DNA from: an uncultured Campylobacter sp.
GTDB taxonomy: Bacteria > Campylobacterota > Campylobacteria > Campylobacterales > Campylobacteraceae
Length of the DNA: 64,000 nucleotides
Reading direction: 5' to 3'
Assembly (NCBI RefSeq): GCF_905372745.1
Contig: NZ_CAJPQR010000006.1
Coordinates: 22,123 to 86,122, forward strand
Of the stretch, positions 1 to 9,021 are shown piece after piece (positions within the stretch are counted from its first letter, which is position 1; every line of letters begins with the position of its first letter). The translations under genes and the position numbers were made by a program. The notes under the pieces are model-generated. The model was not told the origin of the DNA, did no database searches, and saw nothing but the letters and a program-made list of their open reading frames with translations.

Positions 1-1
1 A

Positions 2-79
2 GCTAAATTTCGGTTGCAAAACGCTTTTGGCGGCGATTTAAAAGATGCGATTTTAAGTGGTATATCAATCGCGCGCTGA
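2..79 (+). CDS. possible 3' end of a gene truncated by the window edge
   Basis: One plus-strand frame is open from the window edge to a TGA at 77-79, giving about 25 residues that end in GISIAR. The peptide has ordinary composition, but 25 open codons can arise by chance. No family is recognised. If it is real, the body of the gene lies outside the window, and the A+T-rich palindromes after 90 would be its 3' flank. Confidence 0.3.
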   Translation, partial: AKFRLQNAFGGDLKDAILSGISIAR

Positions 80-765
80 TTTGGCTTATTTATTGAGCTA
101 AATTTAGCTAGGGGACGCACCCGGTGACGGGGTTTTATTTTTAAGATTTAGCTTACTTTTTGAGCTAAATTTAGCTTGCATAGCGGCGATTTTTCGTTTG
201 CTAGCGCCTAAATTTATAAACGCCGTAAATCCGAGCGTCTAAGTAATTTTTAGCTCTAGGTTTTGCTCTTTAAAGCCCTGCAACTTCGCCAAAACGCTCT
301 TTGTAAGATTTTTTGCTATTAATCGGGGCTAAATTTATATGCGGCTGCTTGCGCCAGTTTGCCCGCGCGGCTCGTACCCGCACGAGGTTTTACGATTTTA
401 ATTCATGCCTTAAAGTGCGAAATAGCCTTAGATTTATCTACTCGGATGCAAATTTAGCGATTTTACAGCCTTGATTTTGCTTACTTGCGCGCTAAAAAAT
501 AAAGCTTGAAACGAGTGCTTGCGGTATTTTGCCGTTAATTTATAGCTGCCGCGCACCGTAAATCCCAATTACAACAAAGCACCGCAAAAACCCGCCTTTT
601 CTTATTTTACGGGCTTTAAAACGACAACGACCCAAATCTGTTTGCCGTTTCGTAACCTTAAACCAAAACAAGCCTTAATTTCACTTTATCGTGATAAAAC
701 TAAAATATTTTCAGATTTTATTTTATTTTGATATATTTTAAGTATAATTATCAATTTAATATAAT
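80..765. other. intergenic stretch without a recognisable gene
   Basis: About 690 bases with no convincing reading frame on either strand. It contains two identical copies of the perfect palindrome AGCTAAATTTAGCT at 96-109 and 163-176, and a short GC hairpin near 127-143 followed by a T-rich run that may be a weak terminator. The last 100 bases become very A+T-rich and hold the promoter of the next gene. Confidence 0.6.
743..748 (+). promoter_or_regulatory. -10 promoter element of the gene at 766 or 781
   Basis: A perfect TATAAT follows a strongly A+T-rich upstream track, the usual Campylobacter sigma-70 layout in which the -35 box is poorly conserved. Transcription would start near 755, only about 11 bases before the first ATG. 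Confidence 0.6.
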
Positions 766-1377
766 ATGAAAGTTTTTGCAATGGATTATCAAGGATTATT
801 TTTAACGGCGCAGTTTCTAAACGATAGAAAAAAGGCTAGCAGAAAGGAAATAACGGCGTTTTTAGCAAAAAGCATAAACGCCTCGCAAAGCAAAGCCGAC
901 GCACTCATAAATGCGCTAGCCGCAAGCGCAGCGATTTTAAATTTGCCGCCTCCGCAAAGACTAGTCGTAAAAATCGGACGCGGGATATACGAGATAAGCC
1001 AAGCCGGCGAAAAAATACTAAAAGGCAAAGACGCGCAGCAAAATTTTATGCGAAAACTAGATGAAATTTACGGCGCCGCGCAAAAATCGCAAGCGCTAAA
1101 ACGCTCCTCGCCCAAGATACGAGAATACGCAAAAGACGTCGCTTTAGCCTTGCTTTGCGAGCTAAAAGATAAATTAGTCGGCGAGTTAAAATCAAAACCC
1201 ATGCAGGCGTTTAAATCGCTCGCGCTAAAAATCGTTAAAAAACATAAAATTTTAGGCAAAATTTATGCCTTTAGGCATATTTTTATCGCGGTTTTGGCGG
1301 CTAAACTCGCATTTGAGGCTTTTCAAATCCTAAGGCGCAGGCGCGAGAAAAGACTGCAAACGGCTACTTTAGGCTAA
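766..1377 (+). CDS. hypothetical protein with C-terminal membrane segment
   Basis: A 203-residue protein of no family I recognise. The N-terminal ~85 residues (helical, then a short GRGIYEIS-like hairpin) look like a small winged-helix fold. The middle is Lys/Ala-rich and helical. Residues ~168-190 form a single hydrophobic segment followed by a basic tail (RRRREKR), which suggests a membrane-anchored protein with a cytoplasmic C-terminus. There is no Shine-Dalgarno before the ATG at 766. The in-frame ATG at 781 has a weak GAAAG eight bases upstream and may be the true start. It stands alone. The coding potential looks real; the function is unknown. Confidence 0.6.
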   Translation: MKVFAMDYQGLFLTAQFLNDRKKASRKEITAFLAKSINASQSKADALINALAASAAILNLPPPQRLVVKIGRGIYEISQAGEKILKGKDAQQNFMRKLDEIYGAAQKSQALKRSSPKIREYAKDVALALLCELKDKLVGELKSKPMQAFKSLALKIVKKHKILGKIYAFRHIFIAVLAAKLAFEAFQILRRRREKRLQTATLG

Positions 1378-1510
1378 ATTTAAACTTTCATAGCATTTGA
1401 AGGCGAATGATTAAATTTATACTTAACAATATGCAGTAAGAAAATATAATCAAAAAATAATATATTAAATATTTGATGGTAAATATCGTAACTACTGCCG
1501 CCTCAAGTAT

Positions 1511-1915
1511 TCAAACGGCGCTTGCGACGCATTCGTTATCTACGAAAATAACAAAGCGATCTATATAATGCTTTATAAACATTATTATTTTTAATAAAAG
1601 CCCAATATCAAATAAAATTCCGATTACGATAGGAAAAACGAAAATTACAATTATAAATTTACTAAAACTAAAATTCGCATATCTAGGCGTTGCCCAAAAA
1701 TCAAGATTTACGGAGTAAAATTGAGACGGAAATATCGCGATACCGATCAATACGCCGCCTAAAATTTCGCTCAAAACGCCCATAGGTACCGACAAACTCG
1801 GCGCAAAACTATGATACAAATAGCACGCAGCGACCAACCACGTCGCGAAAAGTGAAAATGCGATATGAGCCGTAAACATCGCAAATCTAAGAAACTTTTC
1901 GCCTTTTGTCGGCAT
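1511..1915 (-). CDS. hypothetical integral membrane protein
   Basis: A 134-residue protein with about three hydrophobic segments (near 10-32, 43-62 and 82-112). No family is recognised. It starts 14 bases after the stop of the gene at 1930-2469 on the same strand and is probably co-transcribed with it. The start lacks a clear Shine-Dalgarno, which suggests translational coupling. Base composition is more A+T-rich than in the housekeeping genes of the window, as in its two upstream neighbours. Confidence 0.6.
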   Translation of the reverse strand: MPTKGEKFLRFAMFTAHIAFSLFATWLVAACYLYHSFAPSLSVPMGVLSEILGGVLIGIAIFPSQFYSVNLDFWATPRYANFSFSKFIIVIFVFPIVIGILFDIGLLLKIIMFIKHYIDRFVIFVDNECVASAV

Positions 1916-1929
1916 ATCTACGCTTAAAT

Positions 1930-2469
1930 TTATCGCTTCATTATCTTTACGTTTTTGTTGATTAAAAACTCTTCCAAATTTTTAATATCGCCAGCATTAA
2001 ATAACGATAAATTAACTCTCGCAAAATAAAATACGGAATCGACGGTTTTTATAATCATATATTTATTTATGATTTTAACGTATTGTATTTCTTCATAATG
2101 CACGCTTCTTTCTCTAAACAAATAATAAATACTTAAAAAAGTATCGTAGCAGGATATCTTTTTTATAAAATACGAATAAAAGTAAACTCTTATAAAATAA
2201 AAAATACCCAATATACCGATAAACGAATAATTATTACCGATTAACGTCAAATAAATAGATGCGCTAAGCATAACTATTTGAAATAAAATCTCAAATAACC
2301 CGCCGATATATTTAGCTCGTTCTACGCTAAGAAGCGTTTTGGGCATGATTATCTCTATATACGCTCCGCTACCGTCGGCAGTCTCTATACGCATCACGTC
2401 GTATAATTCTTTGTCGTATTCCTCGTCAAATTCATTCTCTACGTTTTCTTCGTATTTTTCTTTTTCCAT
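1930..2469 (-). CDS. hypothetical membrane protein, possibly PH-like
   Basis: A 179-residue protein with a very acidic N-terminus (about 30 residues rich in Glu, Asp and Tyr), two hydrophobic segments near 58-78 and 83-103, and a C-terminal beta-rich part. The pattern of that tail (an HYEEIQYVKI stretch followed by a helix) resembles bacterial PH-like domains that sit behind two membrane helices. This is inference from the pattern, not a recognised family. A good AGGAAG ribosome binding site precedes the ATG. Its neighbours are the membrane genes at 1511 and 2671, and the three may form one acquired cluster. Confidence 0.6.
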   Translation of the reverse strand: MEKEKYEENVENEFDEEYDKELYDVMRIETADGSGAYIEIIMPKTLLSVERAKYIGGLFEILFQIVMLSASIYLTLIGNNYSFIGILGIFYFIRVYFYSYFIKKISCYDTFLSIYYLFRERSVHYEEIQYVKIINKYMIIKTVDSVFYFARVNLSLFNAGDIKNLEEFLINKNVKIMKR

Positions 2470-2670
2470 ATTTCTTCCTATTTTTTATTTATTGTACATT
2501 TATAAAATAGTTTTTTTGCTTAATTAAATACTTTTTAATTTCAAAAATCTTCTCGCCTGCGCATTTACGTTTTAAAAATAGATATGTAAATTTAGCCAAA
2601 CGTAGTTAAAATTTAGCGGCAAACTAAAAGCAAATTTATATGCAAATTTGACAAAAAACTCAAGCCTAAT

Positions 2671-3468
2671 TTACTCCAAACTAAAAAACCGCCTCATCTT
2701 GCGCTTCCAGTCGTCTTTTGGTATTTCCGTATCGTTTGGATCGTCGCTCCAAACCTCGTGTTTGTCTTCAAAAAATATCGCAGATCTTTGAGCTTGCGGC
2801 ATAAATTTTGTCTTGTCCTCCACGGGGATTTTGTTTACCTGAAAGTACCGCAACAGCTCAAAATAATCATCTCTGCTATAGCAATTTACCAAAAAATAAT
2901 TTCTATTTTTCATCCTGATGACGAAATTTTTACGCAGTAGCCACAGCGGTTCGCCGGATTTTTTGAGTTTATAGATTTTAAACGGCAGCGCAAATATCAG
3001 ATAAACTAAAAGATATCTTATAAAGTCTTTCGTTTTGTTAAAATGCACGCCGATCGAGGACTTTTTATAGAGCTGATACGGGGTAAAAAAGTGAAATCTG
3101 CCGTATCTGCTATCAAGCTCGCTTATAACGCAAAAATAGACCTTTTCTACGTCTTTTACGAGGGTGATTTTCTCCTCGCTCTCTACTTTGTTTACATAGA
3201 CATACTCTATATGATAAATTTGCTCGTTAGAAAATCTAAAAAAGCTCGGTTTTTGTTTAAAAACTCGCAGCGCGAAAACGTATGTATTGTATAGGCAGAA
3301 TAATAAAAAAGATGCAGGCAAAGCAATAAGATAAATACGGTATAAAAGCCCATAGTCGCTAAAAGCAAATACAAAAACGATAATCGAGTAAAGAATAATA
3401 TAATATCCCATCAAAAACAGCGCGCCGTAGTCGTTTATGATTATCGGATTTTCGTCGTAGTTTCTCAA
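2671..3468 (-). CDS. hypothetical membrane protein with two membrane helices
   Basis: A 265-residue protein starting with TTG, supported by GGAG five to six bases upstream. Two hydrophobic segments lie near 12-35 and 43-65, followed by a soluble part in which beta-rich and short hydrophobic stretches alternate, and a charged tail with DPNDTEIPKDDW. The layout (helix pair plus C-terminal PH-like half) is similar to that of the gene at 1930-2469, so the two may be distant paralogues. No family was recognised and no catalytic motif is visible. Confidence 0.6.
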   Translation of the reverse strand: MRNYDENPIIINDYGALFLMGYYIILYSIIVFVFAFSDYGLLYRIYLIALPASFLLFCLYNTYVFALRVFKQKPSFFRFSNEQIYHIEYVYVNKVESEEKITLVKDVEKVYFCVISELDSRYGRFHFFTPYQLYKKSSIGVHFNKTKDFIRYLLVYLIFALPFKIYKLKKSGEPLWLLRKNFVIRMKNRNYFLVNCYSRDDYFELLRYFQVNKIPVEDKTKFMPQAQRSAIFFEDKHEVWSDDPNDTEIPKDDWKRKMRRFFSLE

Positions 3469-3713
3469 ATTTTCTCCAAATTTCGCTTCACGCAGTCAAA
3501 TTTAAAATGCATAACAAAAGGCGAGAGAGCCAAATTTAACTCGGCAAATTTAGACCGGCTCGCCGTAAAACCAAAGCAAATTTAAGCGGCCGCTCCCAAG
3601 CCAAAGCCGCTTAAATTTCGGTAAAAAGCAAAATTTAATGCACCGCCGAATTTAGCCTCGGGCTTAAATTTACCCGAAGCAAAGCCAAACTCGCGCGGCG
3701 CGCCCCTTTAAAT

Positions 3714-4790
3714 TTACCCGTTTTTCCTAGCAAATTCTTTCATAAACTCAGCCAAAGTCCGCACATTTTCGACACTCACGGCGTTGTAGATAGACGCTCT
3801 GATGCCGCCTACGTGACGGTGCCCTTTTAGGCCCAACATGCCCGCACTTTCGGACTCGGAGATAAAGGCCGCCTCTAGCTCGCGGTTTGCGATGGTAAAG
3901 CTAACGTTCATCAGCGAGCGGCTATCTTTTTGCGCGTGGCCTTTGTAAAATCCTCCCGAACCGTCGATCGCGCCGTAAAGCAGCGCCGCCTTTTGCTCGT
4001 TGATCCGGTTTACGCCCGCTAGACCGCCCTGTTCCTGCACCCAGCCCAGCGTCAAATTTAGCAGATATATGCCAAAGGTCGGCGGCGTGTTGTATAGCGA
4101 CGCAGCGCCAGCGTGCGTATCATAGCGAAGCATCGTCGGAGTGCGCTCCATGCAAGCTCGCTCTAGCAGGTCCTTGCGGATAATGACAACGGTTACGCCG
4201 CTTGGGCCGGCATTTTTCTGCGCGCCGCCGTATAGCAGCCCCACGTCCGTGAAATCAACCGGCCGCGAGAAAAAATCGCTCGACGCATCGACGACTAGCG
4301 GAGCCTTGGAGCGAGGCAGCGCGCGGTACTGCGTGCCGTAGATGGTGTTGTTCGTGCAGACATAGCCGTATGCGGCGTCGTCGCTAAATTTGACCTCTGG
4401 GATGCGGTCATAGGAGGTCTCTTTGCTACTAGCGACCACTTCGTAAGCGATGCCCACGTTTGCGGCCTCTTTGATTGCTTTGCTCGTCCAGACGCCTGTA
4501 TCGGCGTACTGCGCGACGCCTTTGGCGGCTAAATTTAGCGGTATCATCGCAAACTGCAAATGCGCGCCGCCTTGCAAAAATAGCACGTCAAATTCCTTGC
4601 CAATGCCGTATAGCTCGCGCGCCTTAGCCATCGCGCCGTAGTGCACCTCTTCAAAAATCTTGCTTCGGTGGCTGATTTCCATTATCGAAAAGCCCTTGCC
4701 CTGATAGTCGGTGAGCTCGTTTTGCGCGCGCTCAAGCACGCTAAGAGGCAGAGCCGAAGGGCCCGCACTAAAATTTAGCTTTCTATTCAT
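3714..4790 (-). CDS. serC: phosphoserine aminotransferase
   Basis: PLP-dependent transaminase making 3-phosphoserine from 3-phosphohydroxypyruvate and glutamate (serine synthesis); the same enzyme often serves pyridoxal phosphate synthesis. The protein of 358 residues has the family length and opens with the typical NFSAGPSALP. The PLP lysine is K192 in GGAQKNAGPSG, and HRHVGGIRAS near the C-terminus is the usual substrate-binding region. I place the start at ATG 4790 (AGGAG five bases upstream). An in-frame ATG at 4805 would put the Shine-Dalgarno inside the gene and is unlikely. It is divergent from the CYTH-CHAD gene and lies beside ubiE-xseA, as in C. jejuni. Confidence 0.95.
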   Translation of the reverse strand: MNRKLNFSAGPSALPLSVLERAQNELTDYQGKGFSIMEISHRSKIFEEVHYGAMAKARELYGIGKEFDVLFLQGGAHLQFAMIPLNLAAKGVAQYADTGVWTSKAIKEAANVGIAYEVVASSKETSYDRIPEVKFSDDAAYGYVCTNNTIYGTQYRALPRSKAPLVVDASSDFFSRPVDFTDVGLLYGGAQKNAGPSGVTVVIIRKDLLERACMERTPTMLRYDTHAGAASLYNTPPTFGIYLLNLTLGWVQEQGGLAGVNRINEQKAALLYGAIDGSGGFYKGHAQKDSRSLMNVSFTIANRELEAAFISESESAGMLGLKGHRHVGGIRASIYNAVSVENVRTLAEFMKEFARKNG

Positions 4791-4905
4791 CCAAACTCCT
4801 TTCAAATTTGAGCTGATTTTAGCGTTATTTGCGTTAAAAAATCATTTCGCGTCGCAAGGTCGGCGGCAAAAGCACGCAAATTTTACACTTTAAGCTACCT
4901 TTTGA

Positions 4906-4911
4906 TACAAT
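4906..4911 (+). promoter_or_regulatory. extended -10 promoter of the CYTH-CHAD/ubiE/xseA operon
   Basis: TACAAT preceded by TGA forms an extended -10, in A+T-rich surroundings and about 23 bases before the TTG start at 4934. It can drive the three following genes, which are nearly contiguous. Confidence 0.5.
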
Positions 4912-4933
4912 TTTTCATATTAAGGAGCGAAAT

Positions 4934-6352
4934 TTGATAGAGATCGAGCGTAAATTTATCCTGCGTGACGCCGCCGTCATAAGCGAGCTAAAGGCCCGCG
5001 ATATCGGCACCGAGCAAAAAGAGGTGACGCAAATTTACGTCAAAATCACTCCGCTTGAGGAGATTAGATTTCGCGAGACTTCGGGCGTTTTTACGATCAC
5101 GCAAAAATCAGGCGTCGGTCTAGCGCGTGAGGAAAATGAGAGCGAAACGGACGCCAAAAGCTTTAAAAAAGCCCTAAAAAACGCAGTCGCCGCTCCTATA
5201 AAAAAGACGAGATTTTTATTTAGGCTTGACACCACTCCTTGCAACGTTGATATTTTTCACGGCGCCTTAGAGGGGCTTGTTGCTTTTGAGGCCGAGTTTG
5301 CTAGCGAGCGCGAGGCCGCAGAGTTTAACCCGCCTGAGTTTATCGCCGCGCACATAATCAGCGAAGTCACGGAAGACGAACGCTATAAAAATAAAAATTT
5401 AGCGCTTTTTGGCTTGCCGCAGGGCAGTTTCGACGCGCAAAAGAGCATTGAGATTTTACAAAACAGTCCCGAGCTAGAGCTAAATTTACCGAGCTACATC
5501 GGCGCGATGGATGCGATTCGGACGGTGTTTTTTCAGATCTTTACGCTGCTTAGCAAGCACCTAAACGAGTACGCAAGCTCTAGCGATGCCGAGGCGCTGC
5601 ACCAGATCCGCATAAATTTGCGCAAAACGCGCTCTCTACTTAAAATTTTCACTCCCGTTTTCGACCGAAAAACAGCTTGCTATTTTCTGCTAAATTTTAA
5701 AAAACTAGCCGAGCTAACTAACCAAAAACGCGATATAGACGTATTTTGCGAGTTTTTGCAAAAACAAAAAGGTTTTGAAGCGCTAGCTAGCGAGCTAGAA
5801 ATTTTAAGCGTAACCCTAGCCCAAAGCGTCCAGGCCGAGCTACAAAGCGACGAAGCAAACGAAATTTTGCGCGACTGGGAGGTGTTTTTACGCGAGGGAA
5901 GCGACTTTTTTAAAGGCGAGCTAGGAGACGCGCCGATAAAAAAACTCGTCGCAAAATCCATGCGAGCTCAAATTTTACGCCTTAAAAAATCTCTCTCAAA
6001 TTTGAGCCAAACCACCGAAAACGCGCAGTTTCACAAGTGCCGCATCGAGATAAAAAGGCTAAGGTATCTAAGCGAGATTTTCGGCGGCGGTTTTGGTTTT
6101 GCTGCAGCTAAAAAGTGCTTTAAAAAGACCAAAATTTTACAAGAAGTTTTTGGCTCGTTGCAAGACGCCGACGTCTGGCTAGGCCTGCTCGCGCACGTAA
6201 AAAGCGGCGCCGAGCAAAAGCGCATAGACAAACTCCAAGCTAAAATTTACAAAAAAATATACGAGCTAAGAAGCGAAATTTTAGACTCAAAGCCTAAAAT
6301 TTTAAAAAGCCTCACAAAGCTTTCGCACGGCTTAAAAATCTACTATATCTAA
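4934..6352 (+). CDS. CYTH-CHAD domain protein (triphosphate-binding)
   Basis: A 472-residue fusion of an N-terminal CYTH domain (residues ~1-165) and a C-terminal CHAD domain (~195-470). The CYTH signature EIERK at 3-7 is present, and further Arg/Lys/Glu-rich strands (RFRET, ARIE-like pairs) follow, as in triphosphate tunnel metalloenzymes such as E. coli YgiF, an inorganic triphosphatase. CHAD domains are all-helical with conserved His and Arg (here ALHQIRINLRKTR and HKCRIEIKRLRYLSE) and bind polyphosphate. The start is TTG with AAGGAG six bases upstream. It lies 10 bases before ubiE, whose partnership has no obvious metabolic logic. Substrate not provable from sequence. Confidence 0.85.
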   Translation: MIEIERKFILRDAAVISELKARDIGTEQKEVTQIYVKITPLEEIRFRETSGVFTITQKSGVGLAREENESETDAKSFKKALKNAVAAPIKKTRFLFRLDTTPCNVDIFHGALEGLVAFEAEFASEREAAEFNPPEFIAAHIISEVTEDERYKNKNLALFGLPQGSFDAQKSIEILQNSPELELNLPSYIGAMDAIRTVFFQIFTLLSKHLNEYASSSDAEALHQIRINLRKTRSLLKIFTPVFDRKTACYFLLNFKKLAELTNQKRDIDVFCEFLQKQKGFEALASELEILSVTLAQSVQAELQSDEANEILRDWEVFLREGSDFFKGELGDAPIKKLVAKSMRAQILRLKKSLSNLSQTTENAQFHKCRIEIKRLRYLSEIFGGGFGFAAAKKCFKKTKILQEVFGSLQDADVWLGLLAHVKSGAEQKRIDKLQAKIYKKIYELRSEILDSKPKILKSLTKLSHGLKIYYI

Positions 6353-6362
6353 AGAGAAAAAA

Positions 6363-7079
6363 ATGGAAAAACAAGAAAAAATAGTTCAGATGTTTAACGA
6401 CATCGCGCCTACCTACGACCTGGCAAACCGCGTGCTAAGCATGGGCGCGGACGCGAGTTGGCGCAAGATCGCGTGCAAAACGGTTTTGTCAAATTTCAAA
6501 GACTCAAGCGTAAACATCGTAGACGTCGCATGCGGCACGGGCGATATGATGGGCTTTTGGCAAAAGACGGCGGGCGAGTTTAACGCAAAAATCGAAAATC
6601 TAATCGGCGTCGATCCCTCAAGCGGCATGCTCGCGGTCGCCAAGCAAAAATTCCCCGAGTTTAAATTTATCGAGGCGCTAGCGACGCAAACGACGCTTGA
6701 TAGCGGCTCGGTGGACGTGCTAAGCATCAGCTACGGCATCAGAAACGTAGTCGAGCGAGAAGCCGCGCTAAGAGAGTTTAACAGAGTGCTAAAAACGGGC
6801 GGATACGTCGTAGTACTAGAGTTTACCAAACGCAAAAAAAGCGGGCTTTTAACTGGCGTTCGCGACTTTTATCTAAGTAAAATTTTGCCTAAAATAGGCG
6901 GCTTTATCTCCAAAAACCAAGAAGCCTACGAGTACCTGCCAAGCTCGATAGAGGGCTTTTTAGACGCGGCTAGCTTTGCCGAGGAGCTCGCTAGCGCTGG
7001 CTTTGAGATGCGCCTTTGCAAGAGCTTTTCGATGGATATTTCTACTCTTTTCATCGCGCAAAAGGCCCGTGAGTGCTAA
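6363..7079 (+). CDS. ubiE: demethylmenaquinone/ubiquinone-type C-methyltransferase
   Basis: SAM-dependent methyltransferase of the UbiE/MenG family, which puts the ring methyl on demethylmenaquinone. Campylobacter uses menaquinone, so menG is the biochemical role. The 238 residues have the family length. The family opening VQMFNDIAPTYDLANRVLS is at ~8-26, SAM motif I (VDVACGTGD) at 53-61, and GIRNVVERE plus the C-terminal FLDAASF region follow. It overlaps the start of xseA by 7 bases. The cbb3 assembly genes elsewhere in this window fit the same respiratory chain. Confidence 0.93.
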   Translation: MEKQEKIVQMFNDIAPTYDLANRVLSMGADASWRKIACKTVLSNFKDSSVNIVDVACGTGDMMGFWQKTAGEFNAKIENLIGVDPSSGMLAVAKQKFPEFKFIEALATQTTLDSGSVDVLSISYGIRNVVEREAALREFNRVLKTGGYVVVLEFTKRKKSGLLTGVRDFYLSKILPKIGGFISKNQEAYEYLPSSIEGFLDAASFAEELASAGFEMRLCKSFSMDISTLFIAQKAREC

Positions 7080-8236
7080 GCGTCAGCGAGCTAAACGAGC
7101 AGGCCAAAACGCTGCTTGAGACGACGTTTTCGTACGTAGAGGTAGAGGGCGAGATCTCGCGGCTAGTGAGGCACGGCTCGGGCCACTGGTACTTCACGCT
7201 AAAAGACGAAAAGGCCGCGATCTCGGCGGTCATTTATAAATTTAACGCCGCCAAGCTCAAATTTGACGTCGCAGACGGCATGAAGGTCGCTCTCTACGGC
7301 AAAATTTCGCTCTACTCGCCAAGCGGTAGCTATCAGTTTATCGCGACTCTCATACGCCCAAGCGGCGAGGGCGAGCTCGATCTTGCGTTTAAACAGCTAA
7401 AATCGCGGCTTGAGAGCGAAGGGCTTTTTGATATCTCGCGCAAAAAACCGCTACCCAAATTTCCCCGCAAGATCGCGCTTATTACCTCAAAAACCTCAGC
7501 CGCGCTGCAAGATATGTTACGTATCGCTTCACAGCGCTGGACGCTAGCTGAAATCATAGTTTTTGACTCGCTAACGCAAGGCGAAACCGCGCCCGCCTCG
7601 CTCATACGCGCGCTAAAAAGAGCGGGCGCCAGCGGAGCCGACGCGATCGTACTAGCGCGAGGAGGCGGCAGCAGAGAGGATCTGTGGTGCTTTAACGACG
7701 AAAATCTAGCCCGCGAGATCTACGCCGTGCGCACGCCCGTGATCTCGGCCGTCGGACACGAGATTGATTACGTGATCAGCGACTTTGCAGCAGACTTTCG
7801 CGCTCCGACCCCAAGCGCTGCGATGGCTGCGCTACTGCCTGATATGGGCGAGCTAATGCAAAGCATAGATAGGCTAAGCGAGGTGGCGGACGCGGCCTTT
7901 ACGCGCGTTTGGGAGCGTAAATTTAACGCTCTGGCGATGATGAGAGCGAGATTTTCGCAAGCTAGCCTCACACAAAAAATCGCTCGCAAGGAGCAAATTT
8001 TGCTAAATTTAAGGCAGGTTTTAGATGCCGCCGTGCAAACCAAACTGCTCAAATTTGAAAACGCGCTCAAGCTCGCCCGCGCCGCATACGCGCAGCAAGA
8101 GTCGTTTTTCGCGCAGATTTCAAATTTCGTCCGAGTACAAAAAGACGGCAAAACCGTAAATCTAAGCGAGCTAAAACCTGGCGACCGCATCGCGTTAAGC
8201 TCGGTAAACGCAAGCAAAGAGGCGGAAATTTTATAG
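7073..8236 (+). CDS. xseA: exodeoxyribonuclease VII large subunit
   Basis: Large subunit of the single-strand-specific exonuclease VII (XseA-XseB). It has 387 residues, shorter than the E. coli protein (about 456), as is usual in Campylobacter. The N-terminal OB fold covers ~1-95 (VEGEISRLVRHGSGHWYFTLKD). The catalytic core starts near 120, with the signature ARGGGSREDLWCFNDE at 195-210 and HEID and APTPSAAAE-like motifs after it. The C-terminal coiled-coil part is short. The start is GTG at 7073, overlapping the ubiE stop by 7 bases, which indicates translational coupling. No xseB is visible in the window. Confidence 0.93.
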   Translation: MLSVSELNEQAKTLLETTFSYVEVEGEISRLVRHGSGHWYFTLKDEKAAISAVIYKFNAAKLKFDVADGMKVALYGKISLYSPSGSYQFIATLIRPSGEGELDLAFKQLKSRLESEGLFDISRKKPLPKFPRKIALITSKTSAALQDMLRIASQRWTLAEIIVFDSLTQGETAPASLIRALKRAGASGADAIVLARGGGSREDLWCFNDENLAREIYAVRTPVISAVGHEIDYVISDFAADFRAPTPSAAMAALLPDMGELMQSIDRLSEVADAAFTRVWERKFNALAMMRARFSQASLTQKIARKEQILLNLRQVLDAAVQTKLLKFENALKLARAAYAQQESFFAQISNFVRVQKDGKTVNLSELKPGDRIALSSVNASKEAEIL

Positions 8237-8309
8237 CCAAATTTGATCCGGCCGACGCCGCGATTCAAAATTTTAGGCAGGTTAAAAATTTTTAAGCTAA
8301 AAATAGTAA

Positions 8310-8315
8310 GATAAT
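8310..8315 (+). promoter_or_regulatory. -10 element of the lipoprotein operon
   Basis: GATAAT lies about 29 bases upstream of the ATG at 8344, within an A+T-rich spacer after xseA. A strong AAAGGAG ribosome binding site follows at 8333-8339. Confidence 0.4.
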
Positions 8316-8343
8316 AACGCAAATCAAAATTTAAAGGAGCGAT

Positions 8344-9012
8344 ATGAAAACGAACGTAAAATTTTTACTAGCCGCGTGCGCCGCGATGCTGATAACCGGC
8401 TGCGCGACGGAGAGCTCTCGCGTAGTCGAAACGCCAAAAGTTCAAACCCCAAGCGCCGCCTATCAAGGACAAAAGATCGCCGTTTCTATCGGCCGCTTTA
8501 GCAACCAGTCCTCATACCAAAACGGCGTATTTTCAGACGGCGAGGACAGACTAGGCAACCAAGCTCAGACCATCCTTATCTCAAATTTACAGCAAAGCGG
8601 GCGCTTTTCGGTGCTTGATCGCAGCAATATGCGCGCCATCAAAGAAGAAAGCGCGCTAAGCAAAGAGGCGCAAAATATCAAAGGCGCAAGATACGTCATC
8701 ACGGGCGACGTGACGGAATTTGGCCGTAAAACTACGGGCGATCACCAGCTTTTTGGGATACTTGGCAAAGGCAAAACCCAAACCGCCTACGCGAAGGTAA
8801 ATCTTAACGTCGTGGACGTGAAAAACTCCGAGGTGATCTACTCTACTCAAGGTGCCGGCGAGTACGAGCTCTCAAACCGCGAAGTACTGGGCTTTGGAGG
8901 TAGCGCCGGGTATGATTCGACGCTAAACGGCAAGGTGCTAAGCCTAGCCATCATCGAGGCCGTAAATAACCTAACGCGCGGGCTTGAAAGCGGCGCTTTT
9001 AACGCGAAATAA
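8344..9012 (+). CDS. CsgG/HfaB-family lipoprotein
   Basis: A 222-residue lipoprotein: signal peptide with lipobox LITGC (Cys ~20), then the CsgG-like domain (~43-215). Motifs typical of the family are KIAVSIGRFSN, TILISNLQQSGRFSVLDRSN and GARYVITGDVTEF. CsgG itself is the curli secretion channel, but this shorter relative belongs to a three-lipoprotein operon (with DUF4810 and DUF799 proteins) also known from Neisseria, where curli genes are absent. It is therefore more likely a periplasmic or outer-membrane envelope component than a curli exporter. It is the first gene of the operon. The domain is confident; the role is not. Confidence 0.85.
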   Translation: MKTNVKFLLAACAAMLITGCATESSRVVETPKVQTPSAAYQGQKIAVSIGRFSNQSSYQNGVFSDGEDRLGNQAQTILISNLQQSGRFSVLDRSNMRAIKEESALSKEAQNIKGARYVITGDVTEFGRKTTGDHQLFGILGKGKTQTAYAKVNLNVVDVKNSEVIYSTQGAGEYELSNREVLGFGGSAGYDSTLNGKVLSLAIIEAVNNLTRGLESGAFNAK

Positions 9013-9021
9013 GGATAAATT

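Noticed and set aside
8344..9012. Curli secretion channel CsgG proper
   Set aside because: The protein is shorter and lies with DUF4810 and DUF799 genes; no csgA/B/E/F partners.
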